This document shows positions 36,561-46,229 of a stretch of DNA of 64,000 nt, one piece after another; position 1 is the stretch's first letter; each line of letters starts with the position of its first letter. Position numbers and translations under genes: made by a program. The DNA lies in assembly GCF_014205875.1 (NCBI RefSeq), contig NZ_JACHEN010000001.1, positions 62,001 through 126,000 of the forward strand. The letters run 5' to 3'. The DNA is from Anaerosolibacter carboniphilus. GTDB taxonomy: Bacteria; Bacillota; Clostridia; Peptostreptococcales; Thermotaleaceae. The notes below the pieces were generated by a model that was not told the origin of the DNA, made no database searches, and saw only the letters and a program-made list of their open reading frames with translations.

Positions 36561-37406
36561 ATGAAGATCGTTGAAACGGTTGAACAGGTTAGAGCAGAAG
36601 TAGCCAAAGCTAGAAAGGGAGGAAACAAGATAGGATTTGTACCCACCATGGGATATCTTCATGAGGGACATGCCTCTTTGATTCGAAGAGCAAAGGAAGA
36701 AAATGAATTTGTGGTAGTAAGTATTTTTGTAAACCCTACCCAATTTGGTGTTGGTGAGGACTTCGAAACCTATCCCAGGGATTTGGCACGGGATAGTGAT
36801 ATTGCAGAACAGGCAGGGGCTAATGTCATTTTCCATCCTACCGTGAAAGAAATGTATCCTTCAGAGTATAAAACCTACATAGAAGTAGAGGACATTACTG
36901 CTAAGCTATGCGGGACATCTCGACCAGGACATTTTAGAGGTGTAACAACGATTGTGAGCAAGCTTTTCCATATGGTGAAGGCAGATCGAGCTTATTTTGG
37001 ACAAAAGGATGCGCAACAGGTGGCTGTGATTCAGCAAATGGTAAGAGACTTGAACATGGATATAGAGATCATTCCTTGTGCCATTGTAAGGGAAGCCGAT
37101 GGACTGGCCATGAGCTCAAGAAATACTTATTTAAGTCCAGCGGAAAGAAAGGCAGCGCTAATATTGTCACAATCCCTCTTTCAGTCTGAGGAAATGATTA
37201 AAAATGGAGAACTTGATGCAAGAAAACTAAGAAATTGGATCAAAGAGAAGATTCAATGTGAACCTTTGGCGAAAATAGATTATGTAGAAATTGTTAATGG
37301 AGTGAACTTGGAGGAGATCGAAGAAATCAAGGGTGATGTCCTCATTGCACTGGCCGTGAAAATAGGGAAGACAAGGCTTATTGACAATATACGCTTGGAG
37401 GTATAA
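36561..37406 (+). CDS. panC: Pantothenate synthetase (pantoate-beta-alanine ligase)
   Basis: A 281-residue nucleotidyltransferase-fold ligase joining pantoate and beta-alanine with ATP. The HIGH-like motif is [11 protein letters not shown] after [23 protein letters not shown] and the KMSKS-like SSRN segment are present. ATG 36561 follows GGGAGGAGAGG; an in-frame ATG at 36546 lies upstream of that site and is rejected. It precedes panD by 4 bases. Confidence 0.96.
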   Translation: MKIVETVEQVRAEVAKARKGGNKIGFVPTMGYLHEGHASLIRRAKEENEFVVVSIFVNPTQFGVGEDFETYPRDLARDSDIAEQAGANVIFHPTVKEMYPSEYKTYIEVEDITAKLCGTSRPGHFRGVTTIVSKLFHMVKADRAYFGQKDAQQVAVIQQMVRDLNMDIEIIPCAIVREADGLAMSSRNTYLSPAERKAALILSQSLFQSEEMIKNGELDARKLRNWIKEKIQCEPLAKIDYVEIVNGVNLEEIEEIKGDVLIALAVKIGKTRLIDNIRLEV

Positions 37407-37410
37407 ACCA

Positions 37411-37794
37411 ATGATGCTAAATATGTTTAAATCAAAGATTCATCGTGCTACGGTAACGGAGGCAAATCTTAATTATGTGGGAAGTATTACAATAGATAAG
37501 ACCCTTCTAGATGCAGCAAATATTCTTCCAGGAGAAAAAGTGCAAATTGTAAATAACTATAATGGTGCCCGCCTAGAGACCTATGTGATCGAAGGGGAGG
37601 CCAATAGTGGCGTGATTTGCTTAAACGGCGCAGCTGCCAGATTGGTGCAGCCAGGGGATAATGTAATCATTATCGCCTATTGCTGGGTGAGTCCTGAAGA
37701 AGCAAGAGCTTTAAAGCCGAGCATTGTATTTGTGGATGAAGAGAATAGAATTCTTGAATTGGCAGAGATTGAAAAGCATGGAGATATTAAATAA
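37411..37794 (+). CDS. panD: Aspartate 1-decarboxylase
   Basis: A 127-residue pyruvoyl enzyme that makes beta-alanine from aspartate. The self-cleavage site is the Gly-Ser of YVGSITID, which generates the pyruvoyl group on the beta/alpha chain junction. [22 protein letters not shown] and GDNVIIIAY are conserved. TTGGAGGT precedes ATG 37411. As the last pan gene it makes the operon self-sufficient for pantothenate from ketoisovalerate and aspartate. Confidence 0.95.
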   Translation: MMLNMFKSKIHRATVTEANLNYVGSITIDKTLLDAANILPGEKVQIVNNYNGARLETYVIEGEANSGVICLNGAAARLVQPGDNVIIIAYCWVSPEEARALKPSIVFVDEENRILELAEIEKHGDIK

Positions 37795-37826
37795 AGGATG
37801 TGTACCTAAGTGCATAGGAAAAAATC

Positions 37827-37856
37827 GTAGGGACGTGCATTGCACGTCCATTTTGT
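37827..37856. repeat. REP-like palindrome, copy B
   Basis: GTAG followed by GGACGTGCA-T-TGCACGTCC, a perfect 9-bp stem, then TTTTG. It lies between convergent panD and korB and may also terminate transcription. The same core occurs on the minus strand inside the RAYT gene at 60871-60893. Confidence 0.8.
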
Positions 37857-37888
37857 TAATATCTAGGAAATTATGGTCTTTAATTTCC

Positions 37889-38749
37889 TTACATAAAATC
37901 CTCCATAAGCTCATCAAACTTATGACGGATGTCAAGATCCTGTTCAACCACGGAAGTACCTCGCTCGCCAGGAAGCTTGCTGTAATAATCAGGATTGGTA
38001 TTTTGATACAGAATGCCTGTGAAGAGGCCGTCTGTTTCGATATATTTGTTCATGGCTTTTTGAAAGTCTCCAATAGCATGATTTGGTTCATCATCCAGAT
38101 TGACCAAATGATCTCTAAACCATTGATAAGTATTGGTCTTATTAAAGGTCACACAAGGGCTAAAAACATTGATAAAGGAGAAACCCTTATGCTGAATGGC
38201 TTTGATGATGATATCCACCAGCTGATCCTGATAGGCAGAAAAGCCTTGGGCCACAAAGGTTGCCCCTGCAGCTAGGGCTAAGATTCCTGGCTTTATTGGT
38301 GTCTCGATGGAGCCATAGGGGGTGCTCTTGGTGACAAAGCCCGTCTGGCTTAATGGTGATGTATGCCCTTTTGTAAGACCATAGATCTGGTTGTTCATGA
38401 CGATGTATGTCATATCAATATTTCTCCGAAAAGCATGGATGGTATGGGCTGTGCCAATGGCGAAACCATCCCCGTCGCCACCAGAGGCGACGACAGTAAG
38501 CTTAGGATTCACAAGCTTGATGCTTTGGGCTACAGGTAGAGATCTTCCATGAATACTATGAAAGCCGTAGGCATTCATATAGCCTGAGATCCGTCCAGAG
38601 CATCCGATACCAGAAACAACGGCTAGATTATGGGGTTCAATATCCAGATGAGCCGCTGCTGCCTGTAAGGAACGAAGCACTGAGAAATCTCCACAGCCAG
38701 GGCACCAAGTGGGTGTAGTTTGATTGCTATAATCTTTTGCAGTTCCCAT
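37889..38749 (-). CDS. korB: 2-oxoacid:ferredoxin oxidoreductase, beta subunit
   Basis: A 286-residue thiamine-diphosphate-binding subunit. The 4Fe-4S ligands are suggested by WCPGCG, GIGCSGR and a later Cys (FSPCVTF). The TPP motif GDGDGFAIG...NIDMTYIVMNNQIYGLTKGHTSP is typical of the 2-oxoglutarate (Kor) subgroup. It oxidises a 2-oxoacid to acyl-CoA with reduction of ferredoxin. Its ATG overlaps the alpha-subunit stop (TAATG), so the pair is coupled. Confidence 0.92.
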   Translation of the reverse strand: MGTAKDYSNQTTPTWCPGCGDFSVLRSLQAAAAHLDIEPHNLAVVSGIGCSGRISGYMNAYGFHSIHGRSLPVAQSIKLVNPKLTVVASGGDGDGFAIGTAHTIHAFRRNIDMTYIVMNNQIYGLTKGHTSPLSQTGFVTKSTPYGSIETPIKPGILALAAGATFVAQGFSAYQDQLVDIIIKAIQHKGFSFINVFSPCVTFNKTNTYQWFRDHLVNLDDEPNHAIGDFQKAMNKYIETDGLFTGILYQNTNPDYYSKLPGERGTSVVEQDLDIRHKFDELMEDFM

Positions 38750-40482
38750 TATATCAGCTCCTTGATCTTATTATGGATTTCTTCATATTTAAATGGTGTA
38801 CCATCGTATTTTAAAAGGCTTTCTATTTTATCATGGAAGCCCACTTCTTTTTTGATGATGGATGCCAATTGACCGGTAGCATTCCCTTCGATGACCAGTA
38901 TTTTCTTATATTTAGAACATAATGCCTCCAATTGTTTCACAGGCATAGGTTTAATCATCTTGAACATACCATAGGCCACAGGATGTTGTCCTTCCTCCAC
39001 TACCCGTCGAATCATCCCATAATTTGAACCGATGGAGAGAACCAACAAATCACTTTCCAGTTGACCATAAAGATCTATATGTTCCAGATCTTTTAATCCC
39101 TGGAGCTTATCTAGTCTCTTATCCATCATCTTTTTACGGTTTTCACTGCCCTCAAAGGGTTTACCGGCTTCCATGTGTTCTATGCCAGTTATATGATGCA
39201 TACCAAAGGGTTGTCCTGGAACGGCTCTGGGAGATATACCATCGGCTGTAAAGGCAAATCGCTTAAAGGGAAGGTTCGTTTCTGCAAGCTCCTCTGATTT
39301 CAGCAATTTTCCCCGGTTAATTTGAATTTTTGAAGAATCCAACGTATCTATAGTCTGTCGGGATAAGCCTAAGTGAAGATCACTTAATATGAACACAGGG
39401 CATTGATATTGTTCTGCCAAATTGAAGGCCCATATGGTTTGATAAAAGCATTCTTCAACCGTATATGGAGAGACGATAATCGTCGGGATTTCGCCATGGG
39501 CACCATAATATAGGAAATCAATGTCACTTTGCTCATGTTTTGTAGGTAATCCTGTACTAGGACCACCTCGTTGCACATCTATAATCACCACAGGGGTCTC
39601 TGTCATACCCGCAAGGCCAATACCCTCCATCATTAAGGAGATTCCAGGGCCTGAAGTTGCTGTCATGCTCCGTACCCCACCATAAGCGGCACCCATCGTC
39701 ATGGTAATGGCAGAGATTTCATCTTCTGTTTGAATCATGATTCCATTATAGCTGGGAAACTTTTTGGTTAAGTATTCCATGATCTCAGAGGAAGGCGTAA
39801 TGGGATATGCTGCCATGAATCGACATCCAGCCATGAGGGCGCCAAAGCCAATGGCTTCATTGCCAATCATAGATGCTCTTTTTTCATTGTCTTGAGCAGG
39901 TTCCAGGGTATATTGCTGTGAAATAGAATGATGCTGTAGAGGAAGTTCATAGCATGCCGTTAGCACCTTCATATTGTTGGCAACGATTTCTTCTCCTTTT
40001 CGCTTGAAATTCTTTAAGACTACGTTGGCGATGGACTCCAATGGAACATGAAACAGCTGTCCAAGGAAGCCTATAATTCCTGTGTTTTTCATGATCGTAT
40101 TGCCATATTGTTTTGCAATGGTTGTGAAAGGGATGGGGAGAATCGTATAGGATGACGGATCGATGGATGCGAGGATTTCTTTTACGGAGATGATGTCATC
40201 ATAGATAAGTAAACCACCCTTTTTTAGTTTTGGAAGATTTATTTTGATGGATTCTTGATCAGCGGCGATCAAAATATCTAATGAATCTTCACAACTCAAT
40301 ATTTTATGTCTATGTATATCAATGACATAGTTTGAATGTCCACCCTTTATTCTAGAAGAAAAGGTTCTATAGCCAAATGCATAATAGCCTGCTTGAGAAA
40401 GGGCACGGATAAGCGTATCCCCAACACTGACGATTCCTTCGCCTTGGATACCGCCAAGCATGAGGGTTATTTTTTTTGCCAA
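38749..40482 (-). CDS. korA: 2-oxoacid:ferredoxin oxidoreductase, fused gamma-alpha subunit
   Basis: A 577-residue fusion: a gamma domain (about 1-180, starting KKITLMLGGIQGEGIVSVG), then the pyrimidine-binding alpha domain (from about 200, with AAYPITPSSEIMEYL and TATSGPGISLMMEG) and the C-terminal transketolase-C-like part. The fusion is common in the KorAB type. The start is taken as TTG 40482, 8 bases after GAGGAG; an in-frame GTG at 40491 sits on the ribosome site itself. The exact 2-oxoacid used is uncertain. Confidence 0.9.
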   Translation of the reverse strand: MAKKITLMLGGIQGEGIVSVGDTLIRALSQAGYYAFGYRTFSSRIKGGHSNYVIDIHRHKILSCEDSLDILIAADQESIKINLPKLKKGGLLIYDDIISVKEILASIDPSSYTILPIPFTTIAKQYGNTIMKNTGIIGFLGQLFHVPLESIANVVLKNFKRKGEEIVANNMKVLTACYELPLQHHSISQQYTLEPAQDNEKRASMIGNEAIGFGALMAGCRFMAAYPITPSSEIMEYLTKKFPSYNGIMIQTEDEISAITMTMGAAYGGVRSMTATSGPGISLMMEGIGLAGMTETPVVIIDVQRGGPSTGLPTKHEQSDIDFLYYGAHGEIPTIIVSPYTVEECFYQTIWAFNLAEQYQCPVFILSDLHLGLSRQTIDTLDSSKIQINRGKLLKSEELAETNLPFKRFAFTADGISPRAVPGQPFGMHHITGIEHMEAGKPFEGSENRKKMMDKRLDKLQGLKDLEHIDLYGQLESDLLVLSIGSNYGMIRRVVEEGQHPVAYGMFKMIKPMPVKQLEALCSKYKKILVIEGNATGQLASIIKKEVGFHDKIESLLKYDGTPFKYEEIHNKIKELI

Positions 40483-40720
40483 AATTACCACTCCTCTGTT
40501 GAATTTTGATATCTAGTGAAAACAAATTGACATAGTCAATTTATTTCTAGATTATATATACCTATGAAGATACCTGACGAATCAGAAAAAATAATTCCAT
40601 TTGTATTATATGTGCTCCCAATGAATTTATTAATTAGGCAGAGGAAATATATTACAGTTTATTGACTTGGAAAAGTGGCTATATAATCTATAGTTGATTT
40701 TGATAAGAGGAGGAATGATG

Positions 40721-41002
40721 ATGCGTATAAAGGTGAAATTTCATAAATCTGAAAAGGAAACCATGGTTTATCGGAATACAACGATTCTAGAGGCCATTTT
40801 AAAAGAGGATATTGATCATCATCATGTATGTGGAGGCAATGGGTTTTGTGGTACATGTCGATGTAAGATATTGAAAGGGCAAGAAAACTTAAGCAATCCG
40901 AATCAAAAGGAATTGGCAAAGCTGGGAGAAGCAAACCTAAAGAAGGATTTGCGCTTGGCTTGTCAAGCTTTGGTGCAAGGTGATATTTCTGTGGAAGTAT
41001 AG
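40721..41002 (+). CDS. 2Fe-2S ferredoxin (plant/adrenodoxin-type fold)
   Basis: A 93-residue electron carrier with cluster ligands in CGGNGFCGTCRCKIL and a fourth Cys in RLACQAL, as in the 2Fe-2S fer2 family. ATG 40721 is taken 7 bases after AAGAGGAGG; two ATGs just upstream are too close to the site. It is divergent from korAB. Whether it serves that enzyme is open, since Kor enzymes normally use 4Fe-4S ferredoxins. Confidence 0.88.
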   Translation: MRIKVKFHKSEKETMVYRNTTILEAILKEDIDHHHVCGGNGFCGTCRCKILKGQENLSNPNQKELAKLGEANLKKDLRLACQALVQGDISVEV

Positions 41003-41076
41003 TTGCATTGAAATGTATACATAAAAAGAGGTCAAGGGGAGAATAATGTTTATATACAAATATGGAGGTGTAATCA

Positions 41077-41442
41077 ATGGTTGAAAAAAGAACAGAAGAA
41101 GGACGACTAAACATAGGACAAATGCTTGTAAGAATTCTGGTTTCCATGATCGTACTTGCAGTTGTAGCATTTTTTACCCCTTATTTTTCGATAAGAGGAT
41201 TTGTACCATTGCTTTTGGCTGCAGTAGTCATTGGTGTATTGGATTATTTGATTGAAAGGTTTACAGGTTTTGATGCAACACCTTTTGGCAGAGGAGTTAC
41301 AGGATTTATTGTGGCAGCAATAATTATTTATCTAACAGGATACTTGGTGGCTGGTGTAACCGTAAGCTTTTTGGGTGCCATCTTGGCAGCTCTGGCTATC
41401 GGTATTGTGAACATGATTATTCCTGGAAGAAGTGTAATGTAA
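41077..41442 (+). CDS. Holin-4/YvlD-like membrane protein
   Basis: A 121-residue membrane protein with about four hydrophobic segments (near residues 20-38, 42-60, 70-90 and 95-115), resembling the phage_holin_4_2 / YvlD family. These are chromosomal membrane proteins of unclear function; there are no phage genes nearby, so a lysis role is unlikely. It has a GGAGGTG site and its own terminator. Confidence 0.75.
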   Translation: MVEKRTEEGRLNIGQMLVRILVSMIVLAVVAFFTPYFSIRGFVPLLLAAVVIGVLDYLIERFTGFDATPFGRGVTGFIVAAIIIYLTGYLVAGVTVSFLGAILAALAIGIVNMIIPGRSVM

Positions 41443-41470
41443 AAAACGCTTAGATTTCTAAGCGTTTTTT
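41441..41470 (+). terminator. Terminator of the holin-4-like gene
   Basis: AAAAAACGCTTAG and CTAAGCGTTTTTT around a 4-base loop. Confidence 0.92.
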
Positions 41471-41613
41471 ACAAGTAGAACTGTAGTAGGAATTTAACAA
41501 TAATAGAATGCATAAATTGACGACATGTGGTAAAATATGTCGTAGAAGATGAAGATGTGATAGCAATGATTATTCATAATATAATTTAGAGAACATAGTG
41601 AAAGGGTGAACGT

Positions 41614-42225
41614 ATGAAGGGGGACAAAGCAATTACAGGAATTATTGTGATCCTAACCATGGTACTCATGGGTGGTACCGTTGGTATGGCAACCAGTTAC
41701 TATTTGATGAGCAATGCTGTAGACGCGGAGATAGAAGGGAACCAGTTTAAGACACTTGATCAAGAGCTGGAGCAAAAAAATGAGAAGCCAGCAAATACCG
41801 AGGAAATAGAAACCAAAATAGAAAGTCCAATAGAACAGAAACAACCCTCTGTGGAAATCCATACAGAACATATGGAGGAGCTTCAACAAGCCTTAGATAT
41901 TTGGAAAGAAATCATGTTCCAGACAGCGAGGGGTGAATTATCCTATGAGGATGCTGGAAAACTTTTATATTCGGTATCTGGTGATATCTATAAAAGAAAC
42001 CTACCAGAAGAATTTTCTACATATTGGTTGAGAAGTGCCATGAAGCATAGGAAGGATCCAGAAAATACGTTGAAAGAGATACAGTTTTCTGAGGTTGGAC
42101 AGGAAAAGGATGGAGTGACCTTGGTAAGCGTTGCGGAAGTATATGCAAAAACCACAGCATCCTATCAGTTGAAACTTAAGAAAGAGAATGGACAATGGCG
42201 TTTTATTAGTCAAATTATACAATAG
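41614..42225 (+). CDS. Signal-anchored hypothetical protein
   Basis: A 203-residue protein with one N-terminal membrane helix (about residues 8-30), then a Glu/Lys/Pro-rich linker (40-85) and a C-terminal extracytoplasmic domain that ends LKKENGQWRFISQII, a pattern seen in NTF2-like or DUF4878-like domains. No family can be named with confidence. It stands alone with a terminator. Confidence 0.7.
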   Translation: MKGDKAITGIIVILTMVLMGGTVGMATSYYLMSNAVDAEIEGNQFKTLDQELEQKNEKPANTEEIETKIESPIEQKQPSVEIHTEHMEELQQALDIWKEIMFQTARGELSYEDAGKLLYSVSGDIYKRNLPEEFSTYWLRSAMKHRKDPENTLKEIQFSEVGQEKDGVTLVSVAEVYAKTTASYQLKLKKENGQWRFISQIIQ

Positions 42226-42252
42226 AGCTTGAGAATATCTCGGGCTTTTTTC
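42226..42252 (+). terminator. Terminator
   Basis: AGCTTGAGA and TCTCGGGCT (one G-U pair) around ATA, followed by TTTTT. Confidence 0.8.
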
Positions 42253-42358
42253 TTTTATACTATTTGAGACATTCTATGGATGAAAAAGAGGAAGAAGTGT
42301 TAATGTTGTAGAAATGTATAAATTAGGAAAAAGATGAACAACCAAAGGAGAATCGAAA

Positions 42359-43726
42359 ATGAAAAAATCGATGATCGTATGTTTTATATTATTATTATGC
42401 ATGGGATCGGCCGTTTATGGAGATGATGCTGTGCTGGGGGGAAGAGGAAATACGGTCTATCCAATATATGATACTCAGGTGGAGATGTTGTCTGAGCATG
42501 TGGATATTGAGGTAAAGGGTGAGTATTCCCTTGTGCGATGTGAGTTTCTGTTTAGAAATGCAGGAGAAAAAGAAACTGTTATGGTAGGTTTTCCAGCCTA
42601 TGGGACATTGCCGCCCAGAGAAGACCGAGCATCCTTTGGAGATGATGAAAAACTCTATGACTTTAAGACTTATGTGGATGGGAAAGAGCAGAATACGGTC
42701 ATAAAGGAAGGCTTAAAAGAAGAAGGAAACAATCTAGGAAGGATGTATTATGCCAACTGGTATGTATGGGAAATGAAATTTGATAAGGGTCAGGAAAGAA
42801 GGGTAGTCAACACCTACCGCATAAAAAATTCATATGATTCTATTGGAGGTAAAACAGTAAAATACATACTGGAAACAGGAGCTACATGGAAAAACTCCAT
42901 TGGATATGGAAAGGTGAGCATTCGTTTTGATCAAAAGATAGATCCTCAAAATATAAATATTGTGGACTATCAAGAATATGAAAATCAACCCAATGTCGCA
43001 ATCGGAGTGTACCCTGAAGATAATAAAATCACTTGGGAATTTTTTGATTTGGAACCCGATTTTAATATTGAGTTATATTATCAAGAACCTATGGAAAGGC
43101 AACGATATTTAATTTTTGATTCAGTTGACAATGGGGAGAACAAGGAAAAGGATATGATAAAAAAGTATGGGTTGACAGCATACAAAGCCTACATGTCTAG
43201 CGATGATGAACGAGCTTTGGAGGCAATAAAGAAAGTAAATAGTTATAAGGAGCATGGGGATGAGGAAATCGCCAGTTATGCCCTAGAGGTGTCCAATTTC
43301 CTTGATTATTATCGTGGATTGATCCATATGAAGCGGGGAGATACGGAGGGTGCCATTTATTATTTGAAACTTAATGGCTTATTACAGGATAGGAATCTAT
43401 ACCTTTTAAGCCAGCTCTATAAGACCTCGGGAAACTTGGATCAGTATATACAAATGCTGAATCGAATGACCAAAGGAAATGTGTATGGAAATGTACTGAG
43501 GCTATGGGCAAATCAAGAACAACAAGCCTTACCCCAGGGAATAAAAGTGAAATATGACATTGATGACAGTGACGCAAAGGTGATAACATCCAAAGAATCG
43601 GTAGAAGAAGGCGTTAAAGCAGAAACAAAGAAACAAGAAGACTTTTCCTATAAAGGGTTTATTCTGTTTAACATGGGCATCGTAATTTTTATATTCGTGA
43701 TCTTTTGGAACATAAAAAAAAGGTAG
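42359..43726 (+). CDS. Secreted/anchored DUF4424-like protein
   Basis: A 455-residue protein with a signal peptide (cleavage near AVYG|DD) and a C-terminal membrane helix followed by KKR (about 435-455). The N-terminal half contains an all-beta region (EVKGEYSLVRCEFLFRNAG..., WVWEMKFDKGQERRVVNTYRI) resembling DUF4424 domains. The second half is helical and may be TPR-like. It would face outward, anchored at its C-terminus. It lies 62 bases upstream of a polysaccharide deacetylase gene in the same direction. The function is unknown. Confidence 0.7.
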   Translation: MKKSMIVCFILLLCMGSAVYGDDAVLGGRGNTVYPIYDTQVEMLSEHVDIEVKGEYSLVRCEFLFRNAGEKETVMVGFPAYGTLPPREDRASFGDDEKLYDFKTYVDGKEQNTVIKEGLKEEGNNLGRMYYANWYVWEMKFDKGQERRVVNTYRIKNSYDSIGGKTVKYILETGATWKNSIGYGKVSIRFDQKIDPQNINIVDYQEYENQPNVAIGVYPEDNKITWEFFDLEPDFNIELYYQEPMERQRYLIFDSVDNGENKEKDMIKKYGLTAYKAYMSSDDERALEAIKKVNSYKEHGDEEIASYALEVSNFLDYYRGLIHMKRGDTEGAIYYLKLNGLLQDRNLYLLSQLYKTSGNLDQYIQMLNRMTKGNVYGNVLRLWANQEQQALPQGIKVKYDIDDSDAKVITSKESVEEGVKAETKKQEDFSYKGFILFNMGIVIFIFVIFWNIKKR

Positions 43727-43809
43727 CGGAAAGTATATTTGGATATATATGATTATGAAGAAGTGAAAAAGAGCAGTTTGCAAAATATATGAAAAATGGT
43801 GTGAGATCG

Positions 43810-44730
43810 ATGAAAAAGATAAATAAATACATTGTTTTGTACATGATGATCATGGGGGCGATGTGGTTTGTCCAGTTTAAAATGGTAGAGAATGGGATGA
43901 ACATTTATGGACAAACTGAGAAGCGTCCTTTATCTACCCTAGTCGTTTCATTAGCCGAAGGACAAGATAGCAGCCAAGGTCAAGTTGATCTAGAGGTAGA
44001 AACATTGCCTGCCAATGGAGAAGAAATTACTGAGCAGCAAGAAAGTAAAGGAAAGCCAGCGTATTATACTGTAAAGAATCAGGTTTTATATAAAGGAAGT
44101 GGAGAGGAAAACAAGATTGCTCTTACCTTTGATGATGGACCAGATCCTTATTATACTGAGAAGCTGCTAGACTTTTTAAAGGAGCATCAGATTAAAGCAA
44201 CTTTTTTCCTTATAGGTGCCCATGTGGAGAAATATCCTCATGTGGTTGCTCGTATTGCCCAGGAGGGACATGTGATTGGAAATCATAGCTGGGGGCATAA
44301 AAAATTTACATGGCTCCAGCCATGGGAGGTTCAAAGGGAATTGAAGAAGACGGAGGATCTGATCGATTCCATTGCAGGATATCATGCCAATATTTTTAGG
44401 CCGCCGTTTGGAACAATGAATAAAAAAACCTTGGAAAGGGTAAACGCTGCGGGCTATAATGTGGTAAATTGGTCGGTTGATACAAAGGACTGGAGTGGCA
44501 TTCCCGTGTCAAAGATCTTGTATTACGTAAAGATGCAATTAAAACCCGGTGGGATTGTACTCATGCATAGCAGCGGTAAAAAGCAGGCTATGGAAAACAT
44601 GCTGGCATCTTTACCAGAAATCATTCAACTGGCAAAAGAAAATGGGTATGAGTTTGTAACAGTTCCAGAGGTTCTTGGACTGGAAGAGAAAGTAGATACA
44701 AATCTTGAGGAAGAGAAACCAGGAGAGTAG
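43810..44730 (+). CDS. Polysaccharide deacetylase (NodB-type, carbohydrate esterase 4)
   Basis: A 306-residue extracellular enzyme held by an N-terminal signal/anchor (about residues 5-25), with a NodB domain from about residue 95. The metal and catalytic motifs are TFDDGPD (catalytic base and metal-ligand Asp), NHSWGH (metal His pair), RPPFGTMN and the C-terminal VLMHSS. It probably deacetylates peptidoglycan or another N-acetylated glycan. ATG 43810 is preferred, with GGTGTGAG upstream. Confidence 0.92.
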   Translation: MKKINKYIVLYMMIMGAMWFVQFKMVENGMNIYGQTEKRPLSTLVVSLAEGQDSSQGQVDLEVETLPANGEEITEQQESKGKPAYYTVKNQVLYKGSGEENKIALTFDDGPDPYYTEKLLDFLKEHQIKATFFLIGAHVEKYPHVVARIAQEGHVIGNHSWGHKKFTWLQPWEVQRELKKTEDLIDSIAGYHANIFRPPFGTMNKKTLERVNAAGYNVVNWSVDTKDWSGIPVSKILYYVKMQLKPGGIVLMHSSGKKQAMENMLASLPEIIQLAKENGYEFVTVPEVLGLEEKVDTNLEEEKPGE

Positions 44731-44736
44731 ATAGAT

Positions 44737-46047
44737 ATGCTTATAAAAACGGAAATATCTCAAACAATTTTAGAATTTTTGAGAACAGACTTACCAGTCA
44801 ATCTCAATATTTTAGGGATATTAGATAACGTTCCTCATGTAGAAATTTATGTAGATCATGTGGAGCATCCAAGGGGTGTACTTATAAAAAAAGATTACTT
44901 CCATTATCTTTATACGAAAGAAGACCATTTTATTGATGCCGTGATGGATCAATTCTTTCGAGAAGGGTTTTATGGGTTTTCAGGGATAGAAGGATATATT
45001 GCAGAAAAAATTATGAAGAAATATGATGTGACCTGGACGAGCCCGTGCACCCTTTACTATATGCCAAAGGAGAATTTAAATTTGAAGCTTATCAAGAATC
45101 CTGTACAGTCTATTGCTCTAGAGGATGCAGCCGTTGTAGACCATTTTTACACTTATCGAAATGAACAGAGCCTGGAAACCATTCGGAGGGATATACAAGA
45201 GCGACCCTCTTCAGCGATTTATGTGGATGGAGAAATCGCCTGTTGGGTTCTTATCCATGATGATGATTCCATGGGAATCATGTACACCAAGGATACCCAC
45301 AGGAAAAAGGGATATGCCGTAGATGTGACTATTGATCTTGCATCCAAGACCATAGAAAAGGGGAAAATGCCGTTTCTCCAGATTGTGGAAGGAAATAATA
45401 TGTCTCCCGGTTTGGCAAAAAAGTGTGGTTTTGTTGAGTGGGGAAAAGTAACATGGTTTGGTATTGTGGCAGGTACTCCAAAGGAATTGATAGAGGGAAA
45501 CAATAGGGAAAAGGAATTATTCTTGCAAAGCTTCCCAAAAGATGGAAAGGGTACTTATTTTATTCCTCAAGGAGCCTATGAGGGACGATACATTTTTCTT
45601 TATGGATATAAGGGTCAAGGTGTTCTCGACATAAAAGTGCAACTGGAGGAAATACAAAGTGAAGATACGCTGTATCAATGGTGTGGTAGGGTGGTAAAAA
45701 ACTATGATGTACCTAAGGAGAAACAGAACGAAGCACAATCTATGGTCATGGGTATGATGACCCATGGAGAATCTCGATATAAGTGCTATGTTGGAAAGTG
45801 GAACGGAGAAATCGTAGCTACGGCTGCCTTGTTAGCAATGGACGATACGGCACAAGGACTATATTTCTTGAGTGTAGAGGATAAATACCGACGGCGAGGA
45901 GTGGGCACTGCCATGGTGGGTGAAATCCTAAAGCTTGCAAAAGAAAATGAGCAGGAAGTATTGTTTACCCAGTCACCTCAGGAATATGCAGGACTCTTCG
46001 AAGGTCTAGGCATGAAGCGGAGCCATCAGGAAGAAATATTCATTTAA
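44737..46047 (+). CDS. Double-domain GNAT acetyltransferase
   Basis: A 436-residue protein with two GNAT folds. The first (about residues 110-235) retains IMYTKDTHRKKGYAVDVTIDLA. The second (about 310-430) has the acetyl-CoA loop as YRRRGVGTAMVGEILKLAKE. It transfers an acetyl group to an unknown amine. It lies 6 bases after the deacetylase gene with an AGGAGAG site, so the two are cotranscribed. A terminator follows. Confidence 0.83.
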   Translation: MLIKTEISQTILEFLRTDLPVNLNILGILDNVPHVEIYVDHVEHPRGVLIKKDYFHYLYTKEDHFIDAVMDQFFREGFYGFSGIEGYIAEKIMKKYDVTWTSPCTLYYMPKENLNLKLIKNPVQSIALEDAAVVDHFYTYRNEQSLETIRRDIQERPSSAIYVDGEIACWVLIHDDDSMGIMYTKDTHRKKGYAVDVTIDLASKTIEKGKMPFLQIVEGNNMSPGLAKKCGFVEWGKVTWFGIVAGTPKELIEGNNREKELFLQSFPKDGKGTYFIPQGAYEGRYIFLYGYKGQGVLDIKVQLEEIQSEDTLYQWCGRVVKNYDVPKEKQNEAQSMVMGMMTHGESRYKCYVGKWNGEIVATAALLAMDDTAQGLYFLSVEDKYRRRGVGTAMVGEILKLAKENEQEVLFTQSPQEYAGLFEGLGMKRSHQEEIFI

Positions 46048-46054
46048 AAGATTG

Positions 46055-46083
46055 CCCTTGAATGTTTCAAGGGTTTTATTTTT
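46055..46083 (+). terminator. Terminator of the deacetylase-GNAT operon
   Basis: CCCTTGAA and TTCAAGGG around a 3-base loop, then a T-rich tract. Confidence 0.88.
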
Positions 46084-46229
46084 GATTTTTCAACAATTTC
46101 TTGGAAAAGTGAAACAAAATCGACAGGAAATACGTCTTTAAAAGAGAAGGCTATTTCATTTTATCTGGTAGTCCAGATTTATTGTGCCAGTTTATACTGT
46201 TTTTAAAAGGAGGGATCCCTATTACAAGT

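Noticed and set aside
41077-41442. Holin-like protein as a sign of a prophage
   Set aside because: The family is mostly chromosomal membrane proteins and no phage structural, lysin or integrase gene is nearby.
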